From Buddleja alternifolia (taxonomy: Eukaryota > Streptophyta > Magnoliopsida > Lamiales > Scrophulariaceae), in assembly GCA_019426215.1 (NCBI GenBank), contig CM033394.1, positions 558,001 through 622,000 on the forward strand: a DNA stretch of 64,000 nucleotides. Direction: 5' to 3'. The notes under the pieces are model-generated. The model had not been told where the DNA came from and did no database searches. It saw nothing but the letters and a program-made list of their open reading frames with translations. Below are positions 24,938 to 34,889 of this stretch, one piece after another (position 1 is the stretch's first letter; each line of letters starts with the position of its first letter). Position numbers and translations under genes: made by a program.

Positions 24938-25242
24938 TAGGACTGAAAAATGAATCTAACTACTTAATACTCGATGCAAGATTGTTTCGAAAAAGCTTGT
25001 TTGAGCTTTCATTAACATATGAAATCAAACTTGAACAACTTTTTATGTGTTCGATAAGCTTGAACTCGACTTGATTAGTAAAAAATAATAAAATAAGTGC
25101 AAAATAAAATAAAATAAGCCACTCGTGCTTTGCTCGATTAACTATCAAACCAAGCTCAAACACAAATTTTAAAGCTTGAAAATAATTTAAACAAGTTTGA
25201 ATAATAACATGTTCGACTCAACTCTACTCATTTACATCCTTA
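24938..25242 (-). mobile_element. hAT-type MITE, family A copy 2 (305 bp, diverged, inverted)
   Basis: Read on the minus strand it starts TAAGGATGTAAATGAGT, matching the TAGGGGTGTAAATGAGT start of the 34543 copy, and keeps the 'TTCAAACTTG' and 'CTCAAAC' phrases. The 8-bp flanks no longer match, as expected of an old copy. It lies against a fold-back MITE remnant. Confidence 0.65.
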
Positions 25243-25713
25243 CCCAAGATGTCTATTTATAAGATTTACAAAAATAATATTGTAAGAATTTTTAATACAC
25301 AATGTGCAGAGATAAGAAATGCCTTAACATACAAGAAATTTTGATAATGCCTTAACATGCAAGAAATTTTGATAATTATATAATAAGTAAGGGGTCCGTC
25401 GGTAATTTTCCATATTTAAAACTTTGCCTTTAGATTGCCGGGAATTTCCCCCCAAAAAAGCGCGCGCCTCTTGTGAGCAGTGAGCACCCCTCTCGTAACA
25501 TTCACTGCAATCTTCCCTACTGCCATCTAAAAGTGTCATTCAAGGCAACAACTTTTACCACAAAAGAAAGTCGCATTTTACATTCTATTCCACCTCTTTC
25601 AATTCATTCTCCACAAATTATGTAATTGTTCAGCTCCATCATTCAAATCCGAATCACAAATCTCATAGAAATGGGGGAAGCGTTCTAGAAAGGAAGAAGA
25701 GAGCGGAGCGATA
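25243..25713. other. upstream region and 5' UTR of the VAMP72 gene
   Basis: Moderately AT-rich sequence directly before the ATG at 25714. It contains a short direct repeat (ATGCCTTAACATRCAAGAAATT, two copies, 25319-25371). No clear TATA box was chosen. Confidence 0.4.
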
Positions 25714-25937
25714 ATGGCGATTATGTACGCGCTGGTGGCGCGTGGCTCGGTGGTGTTGGCGGAGTTCAGCGCCACCTCTACGACGGCGAATTCAATCACT
25801 CGACAAATCATGGAGAAAATCCCCGGCAACAACGACACCAATGTATCGTACTCGCAGGATCGATACATTTTTCACGTCAAACGCACCGATGGTCTCACAG
25901 TTTTGTGTATGGCGGATGACACCGCAGGACGTAAGCG

Positions 25938-25981
<44 letters not shown>

Positions 25982-27505
25982 ATGTTTATTGAACATTCTT
26001 GTTGCTATATAGTCATTTTCGGTTGTCGTTGTCGCTAGAATGTGTTCTGTTGAATTGTGAGCCAAAGATTTGTTAACATAAACTATATTAGCAAATCTCC
26101 ATTGCTGACGATCTTATTGAAGAAGAAATCCTCACAATTGAGCTTCTCAGCTGCTCTCATTTCATCCAATCCGATTTATGTAGCTAATTTATACATAAAA
26201 TTTTAATTGTTTTTGTAGTTGCTGTTTTTTGTTCCCAAATTTTCGATAATTACATTAATTTGCTAATATAAACTAGATATATATATGCAGATACATTGAT
26301 AGGACAATGACAATATTTAGGATGTAATATTGTATGATCAGCACGTGCCGGTAAAGAAATTAATATGCGATACAGTTTTACTTTATTTGAAACCTATGCA
26401 GGGAGAATTCCTTTTGCATTTCTTGAAGAAATTCATCAAAGATTTGTCAGAACTTATGGTCGAGCTGTGTTATCTGCACAAGCATACGCAATGAATGATG
26501 AATTTTCAAGAGTACTTAGCCAGCAAATGCAGTATTACTCGAATGATCCAAATGCAGATAGAATAAACAGATTAAAAAGCGAAATGAGTGAGGTAACTAT
26601 TGAACTCTTACAAATACTTGTCTTATTGATGTAGTTCTCTTGTTGAGCTCTCTTTTTAGATTCTTTGCATGCCAAGTCTCGCACAATTGTGACATCATAC
26701 GTTGACTGTGTGAGAGAATTTAGACTGATTCTTAAGTGACTACAATAAATTTCTAACAATTTATGAAAATCAAAAAGCGAATTAGTTGCTATAGAAGCTC
26801 ATTGTCAACAAGTGTCAATTGCGGGGCCTCACTCCGTGGACCCGAGATGTTAAACAATGGATTCTGATGTTACCATGTTTACAGTTTGGTAAATTCCCCC
26901 CTTAATGGCGATGCAAAAATAAGTCGGGTGTTGAAATGCACTGAATGCTTCATTTGAGTTGTTGTCTTCTTGAGTAAAGAAACTAATAAGATTAGTGCTT
27001 TGTGTCTTAGGCTTATCTGCTATATAAATGGTTTTCATCATGTCTTTTTCTTCATACTTTTACATTACATGTCTTTGTCTTCATGATTTAATGCATTGTT
27101 GAGTAACTAATGAAGATACTATATTTGGTGGGTCTTGTAACAGGTTCGAAATGTCATGATACAGAATATTGATAAAGTTTTAGAGAGAGGTGATCGACTA
27201 GAACTATTGGTCGATAAAACGACCAATATGCAAGGGAATGCTTTTCGTTTCAGAAAGCAGTCTCGCCGTTTTAGAAACACCATGTGGTGGAGAAATGTCA
27301 AACTAATGTAAGCACCATAAGTTCATAATCATGTGGTACACTAGCATCATCTAGATTGTTTTACATCCTCATTTTATTTCATTTATGTTTCTAGTTATTT
27401 TTGATTAGTTTCTTTTGCAGGATGGCGTTGATATTCCTCATTCTGGCAATAATTTATGTTGTTATGGCTTTTGTTTGTCATGGGCTTACACTTCCATCTT
27501 GCTGA
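25714..27505 (+). CDS. VAMP72-group R-SNARE (longin-type vesicle-associated membrane protein)
   Basis: Tail-anchored R-SNARE for post-Golgi and plasma-membrane vesicle fusion, closest to the Arabidopsis VAMP721/722/726 group. Exons 25714-25930, 26402-26592, 27144-27307 and 27421-27505 join in frame to 218 residues. The longin domain is about residues 1-120 (YALVARGSVVLAEFSATS, VSYSQDRYIFHV, GRRIPFAFLEEI made across intron 1). The SNARE motif is about 130-190 (VRNVMIQNIDKVLERGDRLE), with the zero-layer Arg in VLERG. The WWRN segment precedes a C-terminal membrane anchor (LIFLILAIIYVVMAFVC). It ends LPSC, two residues earlier than the LPSCFK I recall for relatives, otherwise full length. Intron 1 holds a TA microsatellite. 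It appears functional. Confidence 0.95.
25941..25968. repeat. (TA)n microsatellite in VAMP72 intron 1
   Basis: About 14 TA units begin 10 bp after the splice donor and are followed by TATG repeats. Confidence 0.85.
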
Positions 27506-29237
27506 AAATGAAGGTCCCGCCAAGTGAGACCTGGTTGTCTTTTCCTAGTTCACTCTTCTTCTCTCTCTCATTTTTCCTAAAAGTGAAATGTATATAGGGA
27601 ATTATTGCAAATTGTGACTAGCAAATATAGAGCTCTAGCTCTACTGATGATTCTTAGTTCACATGATGAAGCTGAAGTCCGTGTTTACAAGTCTTTGGGT
27701 TCAAATCTCACAGATAGGCGGGTCTTTGTCTACTTTCGGTAGTTTGTTACTTTATTGTTTCTAATTGTTATTGGTTGATCTTTAAATGTTCATTGTTGAT
27801 AATCATAATGAAATGTTGTATGTAATAACTTCACTAAAAGAAAATAATACCGTTGATATTGTCTTTTTCTCTTTTTGATGTTTCTTGCAATAAAAGCAGG
27901 AAATTCTAGCTCAGATTGGGTTCGGATCCCAAGTGTAAATCACAAAGTGAGTAGTCAATCACACAACAAGTGTAATTCATTCATTTTGTGAATAATACTT
28001 CGGATCTGCTGGACCCTTGTCTGGATTAGAATTTTCCCTTGTTTACTTATTCTTTTGTTACATTATTTAAAAGAGGTGTAATATGAGGACATTATTTATG
28101 AACAGAACATTTTTTTGGTAATTATGATCTACATTCATGACAATTAATATGCCATGGCGAAAATTCGAATAGTTGTAGAAAAAACACAGAGAGAAGAGAA
28201 GCCGATCTTAGCCATGTCCCACTGCTCCATCTTTTATCATGCGCGGATGCGCAGGTGAAAAAACCAGAGTCATGAAGGAAAATCCATAGTTCATTGCTAC
28301 GTAATAAGTAATTGAAGTACAGTAATATATGAAGTGGTTAATTATTGTTGAATTAAAGAATAAAGTGATCCAAAATGTGGGAGATGCAGATGCTGAGTCC
28401 GCCGAAGCACAGGCATGATGGAATTTCATTCTGCCTTTGGGTATGGATTGGAGTCCTCCGCCTCATTTATGGGTATGCTCTCTCTCTCTCTCTCTCTTAA
28501 ATATATGAATTTTCTATTGAGTTTACTAACGATAGATCCATATGATCTGGATATTTAATGTTTAGATGTTCGCTTGTGATTTCGTTAGAAGTTGAACTAA
28601 TAGATTTGGATACATTCGAGGTTCCGAGTTCTCTATGACTTATAGCTTTTGATCAGCTCTATAAGCATAAAGGTTTAGCTTTACGAGAACGCGAACCTGA
28701 TGTTTCTACAGCTCATTTAGTACATAAAAAAATGGAATAAGATGATTTTCGAGGTGAATCTTAGATTCTTAGCAAGGTTGATTATTTCAGCTGTGATTTC
28801 TATCCTTTATCATGGATTTGGTTTCCAGTTTTGCATAACGAAATTTGCTGCAGTATATGTGGCAATTGGGATCACAGTATGTCTAATTCCTAATTGAGTA
28901 AATAAAATGTCGTAGGAACTCAAGATGATATTTCCAAGGGAAAAGGTTAGTATAAAGCCTGCATAATTAAAATTCAGTTTTTACCCTTCTACGTGTGAGG
29001 CTTAAATTGGAGAGTATATGTATGTCTTCTACTGCACCAATGATTGGACTAAAATCTGCATAAATACATGCCAATTTTGATCTTTTCAAACTTGTGTGAG
29101 CGCAAGAACTTCGTCAAGAAAAAAGAGGAGAAATGAGCAAACCAGAACCTCACTGAGGAAGCCGCTATCTAAGTGTAAAATTCTTCTCAATCAACTTCAA
29201 GAGTGCAACGTTATTAACTTACTGCACCAAGAAGGAG
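27506..29237. other. spacer with possible untranslated or unrecognised exons
   Basis: Begins with the VAMP72 3' UTR. A possible exon at about 28413-28475 starts ATGATGGAATTTC and ends before a GT. A 61-codon open stretch at 29096-29281 reads as a basic, helical-looking peptide (LLNQLQECNVINLLHQEG). Neither could be joined convincingly to a known family. Confidence 0.3.
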
Positions 29238-29749
29238 ATGATATACTCAAAAAATATTCCATCATTGTCAAATCCCTTTGATCTTGTGGCCACATATGAC
29301 GATCAAATTAACCATCTAGTTACTCAGGTATTCGTGGAACCTTGCACTCATGTTATTCTCCTCTCCTTTCTATTTTGGTTCTTCCTTACAGTAATGAAAT
29401 ATGTCCTGAACTTTTTTCATACTAAAACTCCGTGTGTTTGCTTTGAAAGTGCATGCCCCGTGTGGCTAGATTCTTTAATAGACTTTATTGCATTCTTTCT
29501 TCTCCCTCATGTTGCTTAATCTTATTTCCCTTGTTTGATTAGGTTCAACATGTGGCCCAACGTGGAGATTATTCCTACATCGAGATGAGAGTTCAGATGC
29601 TACAAGCTACAAGCACCTTAGTTAACAATGGCATATTCAGAAAACAGGTGAACTCTCTTATTGTTCATGCTCTTAATTTTAACAAAGCACTCAAGTTGAT
29701 AAAGGAATCTAATTCTAACGCATATTTAGGAAATCGAGCTTTAATATAG
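29238..29749 (+). CDS. unrecognised two-exon ORF
   Basis: I do not recognise this protein. An open stretch 29238-29327 (30 codons, ending LVTQ) has a GT donor at 29328. A matching AG at 29541-29542 opens 29543-29749 in the same phase, giving about 98 residues with the segment VQHVAQRGDYSYIEMRVQML. The composition looks coding (mixed charge, amphipathic helix). A second GT at 29647 after IFRKQ could mean more exons downstream, and a preceding open stretch (29096-29281, another frame) could be an upstream exon. It could be a small or partial real gene, or a decayed fragment. It lies between VAMP72 and the convergent APT gene. Confidence 0.35.
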
Positions 29750-30189
29750 GAGCTTATTATCAAAGAATTTCGTAGATGTAATTAGGTCTAGTACTAGATC
29801 TAAAGATGTTCAGAGATGAAGATTAGAAATGATGGGAATTCAGAATATTACTGTATTTCCCTCAAAATCTGGAAATTTCTTGCAATTCAATAGCCATCTA
29901 CTGGTGATTGATAATGTATAAAAATAAATAAAACATACATGGTCAAATAAATGGTAAAGATGGTACAACTCTCGAAGCCAAAACTGCAACTATGTAGTGA
30001 AACGTTAAGAAGAAAATTGTTGCCAGATGAGCCTCATTTATTTCAGACAGTGATTAGCTCGAGACATCAAGAAAATCTGCCTGCAGGAACAAATTACTGT
30101 GTATTATGAAAAATGAAGTCACATTAAAATTCTCCAGAATGTGTGTAATAATAAACAGTGAAGATACATTTGAGAAATACGGAAATACC
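29750..30189. other. spacer before the APT 3' end
   Basis: AT-rich and noncoding. It should contain the 3' UTR of the minus-strand APT gene. Confidence 0.4.
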
Positions 30190-32419
30190 TCAACTTTCTA
30201 ATTCCTTAGGCTCCACAAGTATGTAAAGAGGCCTTCCATTTAACCTTCTCTCTCCCTGAGAAAAGAGAAACCCATTCACATTCCATATGCTTATATGGTG
30301 GGTCCCGTGGGGGTCCCACTACTTGACGCAATGCAATTACGGAAAATTCTAAGTTAGTCCCACCCCAATGGCCCTAGCCCCTTCAACACCACATATTTGT
30401 GTTGGGGTGGGTGGTTTTTATCACCAACTACCTATGCAAATACCACCCACCCCAATGAAAATGTGTGGTGTTAAAGAGGTCAGGACCATTGGGATGGGTC
30501 TAGCATAGAATTGCCCTGCAATTACCCAAAAGATCAAAACCCCGATTCAAGATAATTCCTTAGAATGACCCGAAAAAAGTCAATATTTACCTTGGCCTCT
30601 CGCAATCCGATAACACAAGCACATTCAACCACCTCTGCCCCCAAGCACTCTATAAATAGCAATTAACACATATCATAGGTAAATCATAATGAATGCATAA
30701 AGTTAGGGGTTGATACAGATAATTCCATACTAAATCGAGTCCAATGTTCTTATTTTTTGTGTCTTGTCTCTTTTACACAATCGTCTAATTGTCTGGGAGA
30801 TCGCAGATGATGCACCTTACTGTGTGAAATAGTTAGACGCTGTAAATGTTGCACCCGGTTTTAGATAGATTTTCATCAGGATACATAAAGGAGGGTTGAA
30901 AAGAATACCTAAAAGTTTAGTAGCTGCAGATAGGGTTCCTCCCGTGGCCACCAAATCATCGATAACCACAGCCTTTTCCCCCTTCTCCACAGCACCAACA
31001 TGCATCTCTAGACAATCTTTACCATATTCCAGCTCATATTCTTCAGAGATTACTTTTCCTGTAAATTCAAATTCAACAAATTGTTTATATACTAAATATG
31101 AAAAACAATCCGCAATTTAAACTATTTGTGTTACCTACTAGATCATCTTGTACTAAATATGAAAAACAATCCGCAATTTAAACTATTTGTGTTACCTACT
31201 AGATCATCTTGTCAAAAAATAAAAAAAGGGATAGATATTTAATTATATTTCAATAATTACATGTGGAAGCTATAGAATTGCCCATGCCCTTCAGCTAATT
31301 TCCTTATGGGCAAGATTTGCCTGCCCCGTACTCAACTAATTTTTTTCAAATGCATTTAATTTTCTATGCATAAAATGTTGCCTTGTATAAATTTCCAGAT
31401 AATATCAGTGTGTATATAATACACATTAAATGCAAGCAAAGATCTAAATCATAAAATTATTTATCATGCATTAGTGATACACAATAAAATGCCAAACTGC
31501 AATAGAGAATGTGAAGTGTCAGAATAATGAATGTTTATTTCAAGGCAGAATTGAAATGTTCTCCATTACGACTACCAAACTAATCTGAATGTAGAGAAAT
31601 TAGTTACTAAATAGTTAATTTGAGTACTAACATGCAAAAATAATAATGAAAATATATATTACCCAAATTGAGATTCAAAAGAAATATAACATACCGGGCA
31701 ACTTTCCTCGTTTACGTAATGGAACAAATTTTGCACCAATAGCTAAGGCAACAGATGGACCAAACATGAATCCTCTAGCTTCAATTCCTAATAATACACC
31801 CAAATTAATTCATAAAATAATATAAAACGGCAAAAATTAAATTAAAAAAATAGTAAAATGAAAATCTAATGTATGTTTCAATTTTACAGCTGCCATTAAA
31901 AAGAAAAAAGAATAAGGGCTTAAGCTAGGAAAAATTAAAGAATGTGAGGATATGAATATCCACAAAATACGCCACTTCTTTGTTTCAATTTTACTGTCAG
32001 TAAAAAAAATATGGGCTTAAGCTAGGAAAAATTAAAGAATGTGAGGATATGAATATCCACAAAATACGTCACTTCTTTATGTTTCAATTTTACTGTCAGT
32101 AAAAATAAAGAATAAGGGCCTAAGCTAGGAAAAATTAAAGAATGTGAGGATTTGAATAACCACAAAATACATCACTTCTGCTTCTTAATAAACAAGACAC
32201 AAGAAAACACACACATGAAGAGAGAGAGAGAGAGACCTGCAACAACAGATATACCCATGTCTTTGTATCTATCGACAAAAATGTCCACTGTATCTTTGAA
32301 TACTTTGTGGTTCAGAAGCAAAGTGGTTATATCTTGAAACATTATTCCTACAAAAACCCAACAAAAAATGCATGCATTATTTCACCCACACAAGAACACA
32401 CACACACACATATACGTAT

Positions 32420-32450
<31 letters not shown>

Positions 32451-32592
32451 ATCAAGAAAAGTGAAAATGGAGCTAGACGGAGGATGGTAGAAGCATTAAA
32501 CCTTGTTTAGGGAAGTGGGGTATGACTCTAATCGCATCAGAAATTCCCTCAAGTCTAGGGTCTCCCTTCAATCCATTTTCAGCTGCAAACAT
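30190..32592 (-). CDS. APT: adenine phosphoribosyltransferase
   Basis: Salvage enzyme that converts adenine plus PRPP to AMP and pyrophosphate; plant members also act on cytokinin bases. Six exons on minus: 32592-32502, 32347-32237, 31787-31695, 31058-30909, 30649-30591, 30255-30190. They join in frame to 189 residues, the normal length of the short cytosolic form, with no transit peptide. Motifs are [20 protein letters not shown] at the N-terminus, [20 protein letters not shown] made across introns 2/3, and the PRPP-binding signature [12 protein letters not shown] at about 129-140. The C-terminus is [19 protein letters not shown]. The introns carry a MITE, a 61-bp tandem duplication and a triplicated ~100-bp repeat. 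Which APT paralogue this is cannot be settled here; it resembles APT2-5 rather than the plastid form. Confidence 0.95.
30341..30516. mobile_element. Mutator-like MITE in APT intron 5 (176 bp)
   Basis: Flanked by perfect 9-bp duplications TGCAATTAC (30332-30340 and 30517-30525), the size made by Mutator-type transposases. The terminal inverted repeat starts GGAAAATTCTAAGTTAG on the left and GGGCAATTCTATGCTAG on the right (read inward). The interior is a hairpin around GGGGTGGGTGG / CCACCCACCCC. Confidence 0.88.
31091..31212. repeat. 61-bp perfect tandem duplication in APT intron 3
   Basis: Two identical 61-bp units lie head to tail (31091-31151, 31152-31212). Perfect identity points to a recent duplication, or to an assembly artefact. 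Confidence 0.9.
31900..32185. repeat. three-copy ~100-bp tandem repeat in APT intron 2
   Basis: The phrase TAAGCTAGGAAAAATTAAAG recurs at 31921, 32018 and 32121, giving periods of 97 and 103 bp. Copies 1 and 2 are nearly identical; copy 3 is partial. Confidence 0.88.
32391..32451. repeat. (CA)n/(TA)n microsatellite in APT intron 1
   Basis: Alternating CACACA and TATATA blocks lie just downstream of the first exon. Confidence 0.8.
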
Positions 32593-34534
32593 CTTCGTTT
32601 TGTTTCTTACTGTGTGCAAATGTGTGTGTCTGTGTGTGTGTTCCTATAATAATAAAAAATAGGTATATATGGATGAAGTTATAAATGTTGTACTTTCTCT
32701 TTGTACAATGGCTTTTGGTTTTTTTTTTTGATAAGACAATGGCTTTAGGTTTTTTGCACGTTCCAAGAGTAACAAAATAGTATCATTTGTTTTTTCCTAC
32801 TTTAATTTCCCAGTGGTAATAAAGATCAAATCTTTCTGTTTTTCCATGTACATACCATTTACTATTACACTGCTTTCAAAAATATTTGCTCTGTCGTCCG
32901 AACTAAAAGCACAACTTATCAGAAAGGGGAATCGACTACAGGTCCCACATTCAAAAGGGCATTTATTATTTATAAATCAAAATTTTATTTTATATTGTGA
33001 CAATATCAAAATAGTATTTATGTTTCATGTGATATCTTAAAGTTAGGTACATTATTTATTGGTGCATTAAATACTTGAATAGTGACTTTGTTTATTTGGG
33101 ATCAAATTTGGTTAAAGTATTAATACTAACTAGTACAATATTTTTATGATATGTTTCCTTTTTTCTTTCCTCCTAAGCTTATTTGAAAAAGAAAAATATT
33201 TGAAAAAGAAAAAAAAATGGTTGTACGAGATTTAGAAAATGTTTAAAATATGGGTTATGAAAATAATTATCTACGTAACGCTGAAAAAACAAGAAAAGAA
33301 ATGTATATGTGTGTGTATGTCTATATATATATATATATATATATAGTGTGTGTGCTGTCTTTTTGTGAGAATCGAGATAAGGATAATTTGGTACCAGATT
33401 TGAAAATTGACGGCTATAGAGATGCAGAGAATCAAGTATTAGATTTGGCAGTGGTCCCCACCCACAGCACCCCATCTCTTTTTCACTTTTTACCCTTTTG
33501 ATGGGACTTTCTAAGCTGTAAATATTTTATTGAAAAATTTACACGCAGGCCCCCCTCACTTATTGTGTAATATCAAACTATTTCTTATTTGAAAAATACC
33601 AATACACCCTCTCATATTAATTTTTTTTACAATTACACCCTCTATATATTTAACAATTTTTATAATTTTATTTTTATAAACTTTACGAATAAATCTCTCG
33701 ATAGAGTATGTTATTAATCTCCTATAAGTGAGTGGGTGTTTTGGTAACAGTTTGAAAATAAGAATCGGACGAGAGTAAATGAGCCACAAATTTACATAAC
33801 CAATATATAGCAAAGCTGGTTTTGCCTGCTTCTTGAAGTTGTCTTTGTTATTTACATTGGAAAATTGCACGTCACCACAAAAAAAAAAAAAGAAAGAAAG
33901 AAAGAAAATTGCACCACCTCCAATGCATTGACTTCTTAAAATTACAAATAGATGTTACTCTCAAAAGTTGCATAATTACCCCCCCCCCCCCCCCCCCCCC
34001 CCCCTCTTCCGGCCTTATACCCCTTTTTTATTCCTCACCTTCTGTTTCTTTACTTTCGCCATTAATTGGAGTCAGAACTTTTGATTTAGAGAGACACATT
34101 CAGATAAATGGAGAAGCATGGGTGTGTTTGTTTTTATTTTGGAATTTTTCTTTTGTAAAAATTTTGGTAAATTTTTTTATTGAGAATTGTGTATTTTGAT
34201 AAAAATGTGTTTAATTTAGTGTTTGATTTTATTTTTAGAAAAAATAAAAGTTACTGTAGCAGTCAAATCATGCAAGTTTTTATTTGAAAAGTTGTGTTTA
34301 TAATTAGTTAATAATTGAAAAATATATTATAATATAAGTTTTAAATGATTATAATATTATGGTTATATATATATATATATATTTTAGTTGATGTAATTAA
34401 TAGGCACCCTAAAGTAGATACAAATAGGTAGATAATAGCTGATAAATTTTTTGACCAAAAAGTCCTTTTTGATCATTAAAACATAAAGCAAATAAATTTT
34501 GGCCAAAATGTGTTTGAAAACAAAAGCAAACACA
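32593..34534. other. noncoding spacer with MITE remnant and poly-C tract
   Basis: Starts with the APT promoter and 5' UTR. It contains a TA microsatellite at about 33321-33345, a decayed fold-back MITE at about 33535-33735 (ACACCCTCTCATATTAA, then AGTGAGTGGGTGTTTTGG), an A-rich patch near 33880-33906, and a poly-C run. No gene is seen. Confidence 0.5.
33979..34004. repeat. 26-base C homopolymer
   Basis: An uninterrupted run of C in AT-rich surroundings. The true length is uncertain because such runs are often mis-sequenced. Confidence 0.8.
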
Positions 34535-34542
34535 GCCATGAT

Positions 34543-34881
34543 TAGGGGTGTAAATGAGTCGAGCCAAGCCGAACGAATTGTTGTTCAAGCTTGATTGAAA
34601 TACAATCGAGTTTCAAAATTTGTGTTTGAGCTTGTTTGATTGTTAATCGAACCGAGCTCAAACGAGCTTTAATCGAGCCTAACACGAATCGAGCTCGAGT
34701 AGTTTGACTCTTTTATACATGTTTTTATCAATTTTTACTAATCGAGCCGAATTTCAAAACTTATCAAACACAAAAAAATGTTCAAGTTTGGTTTGATATG
34801 CTGAAAAACCGAGCTCAAACGAGCTTTTAGCGATCGAGCTCGAGTCGAGTATCAAGTAGATTAGTTCATCTTTCACCCCTA
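34543..34881 (+). mobile_element. hAT-type MITE, family A copy 3 (339 bp, intact ends)
   Basis: Begins TAGGGGTGTAAATGA and ends TCATCTTTCACCCCTA, with perfect 8-bp duplications GCCATGAT at 34535-34542 and 34882-34889. It has the same orientation and nearly the same length as 14668-15005, and both have CGAGCTCGAG-rich interiors. The clean ends and duplication make it the best reference copy of the family in this window. Confidence 0.93.
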
Positions 34882-34889
34882 GCCATGAT

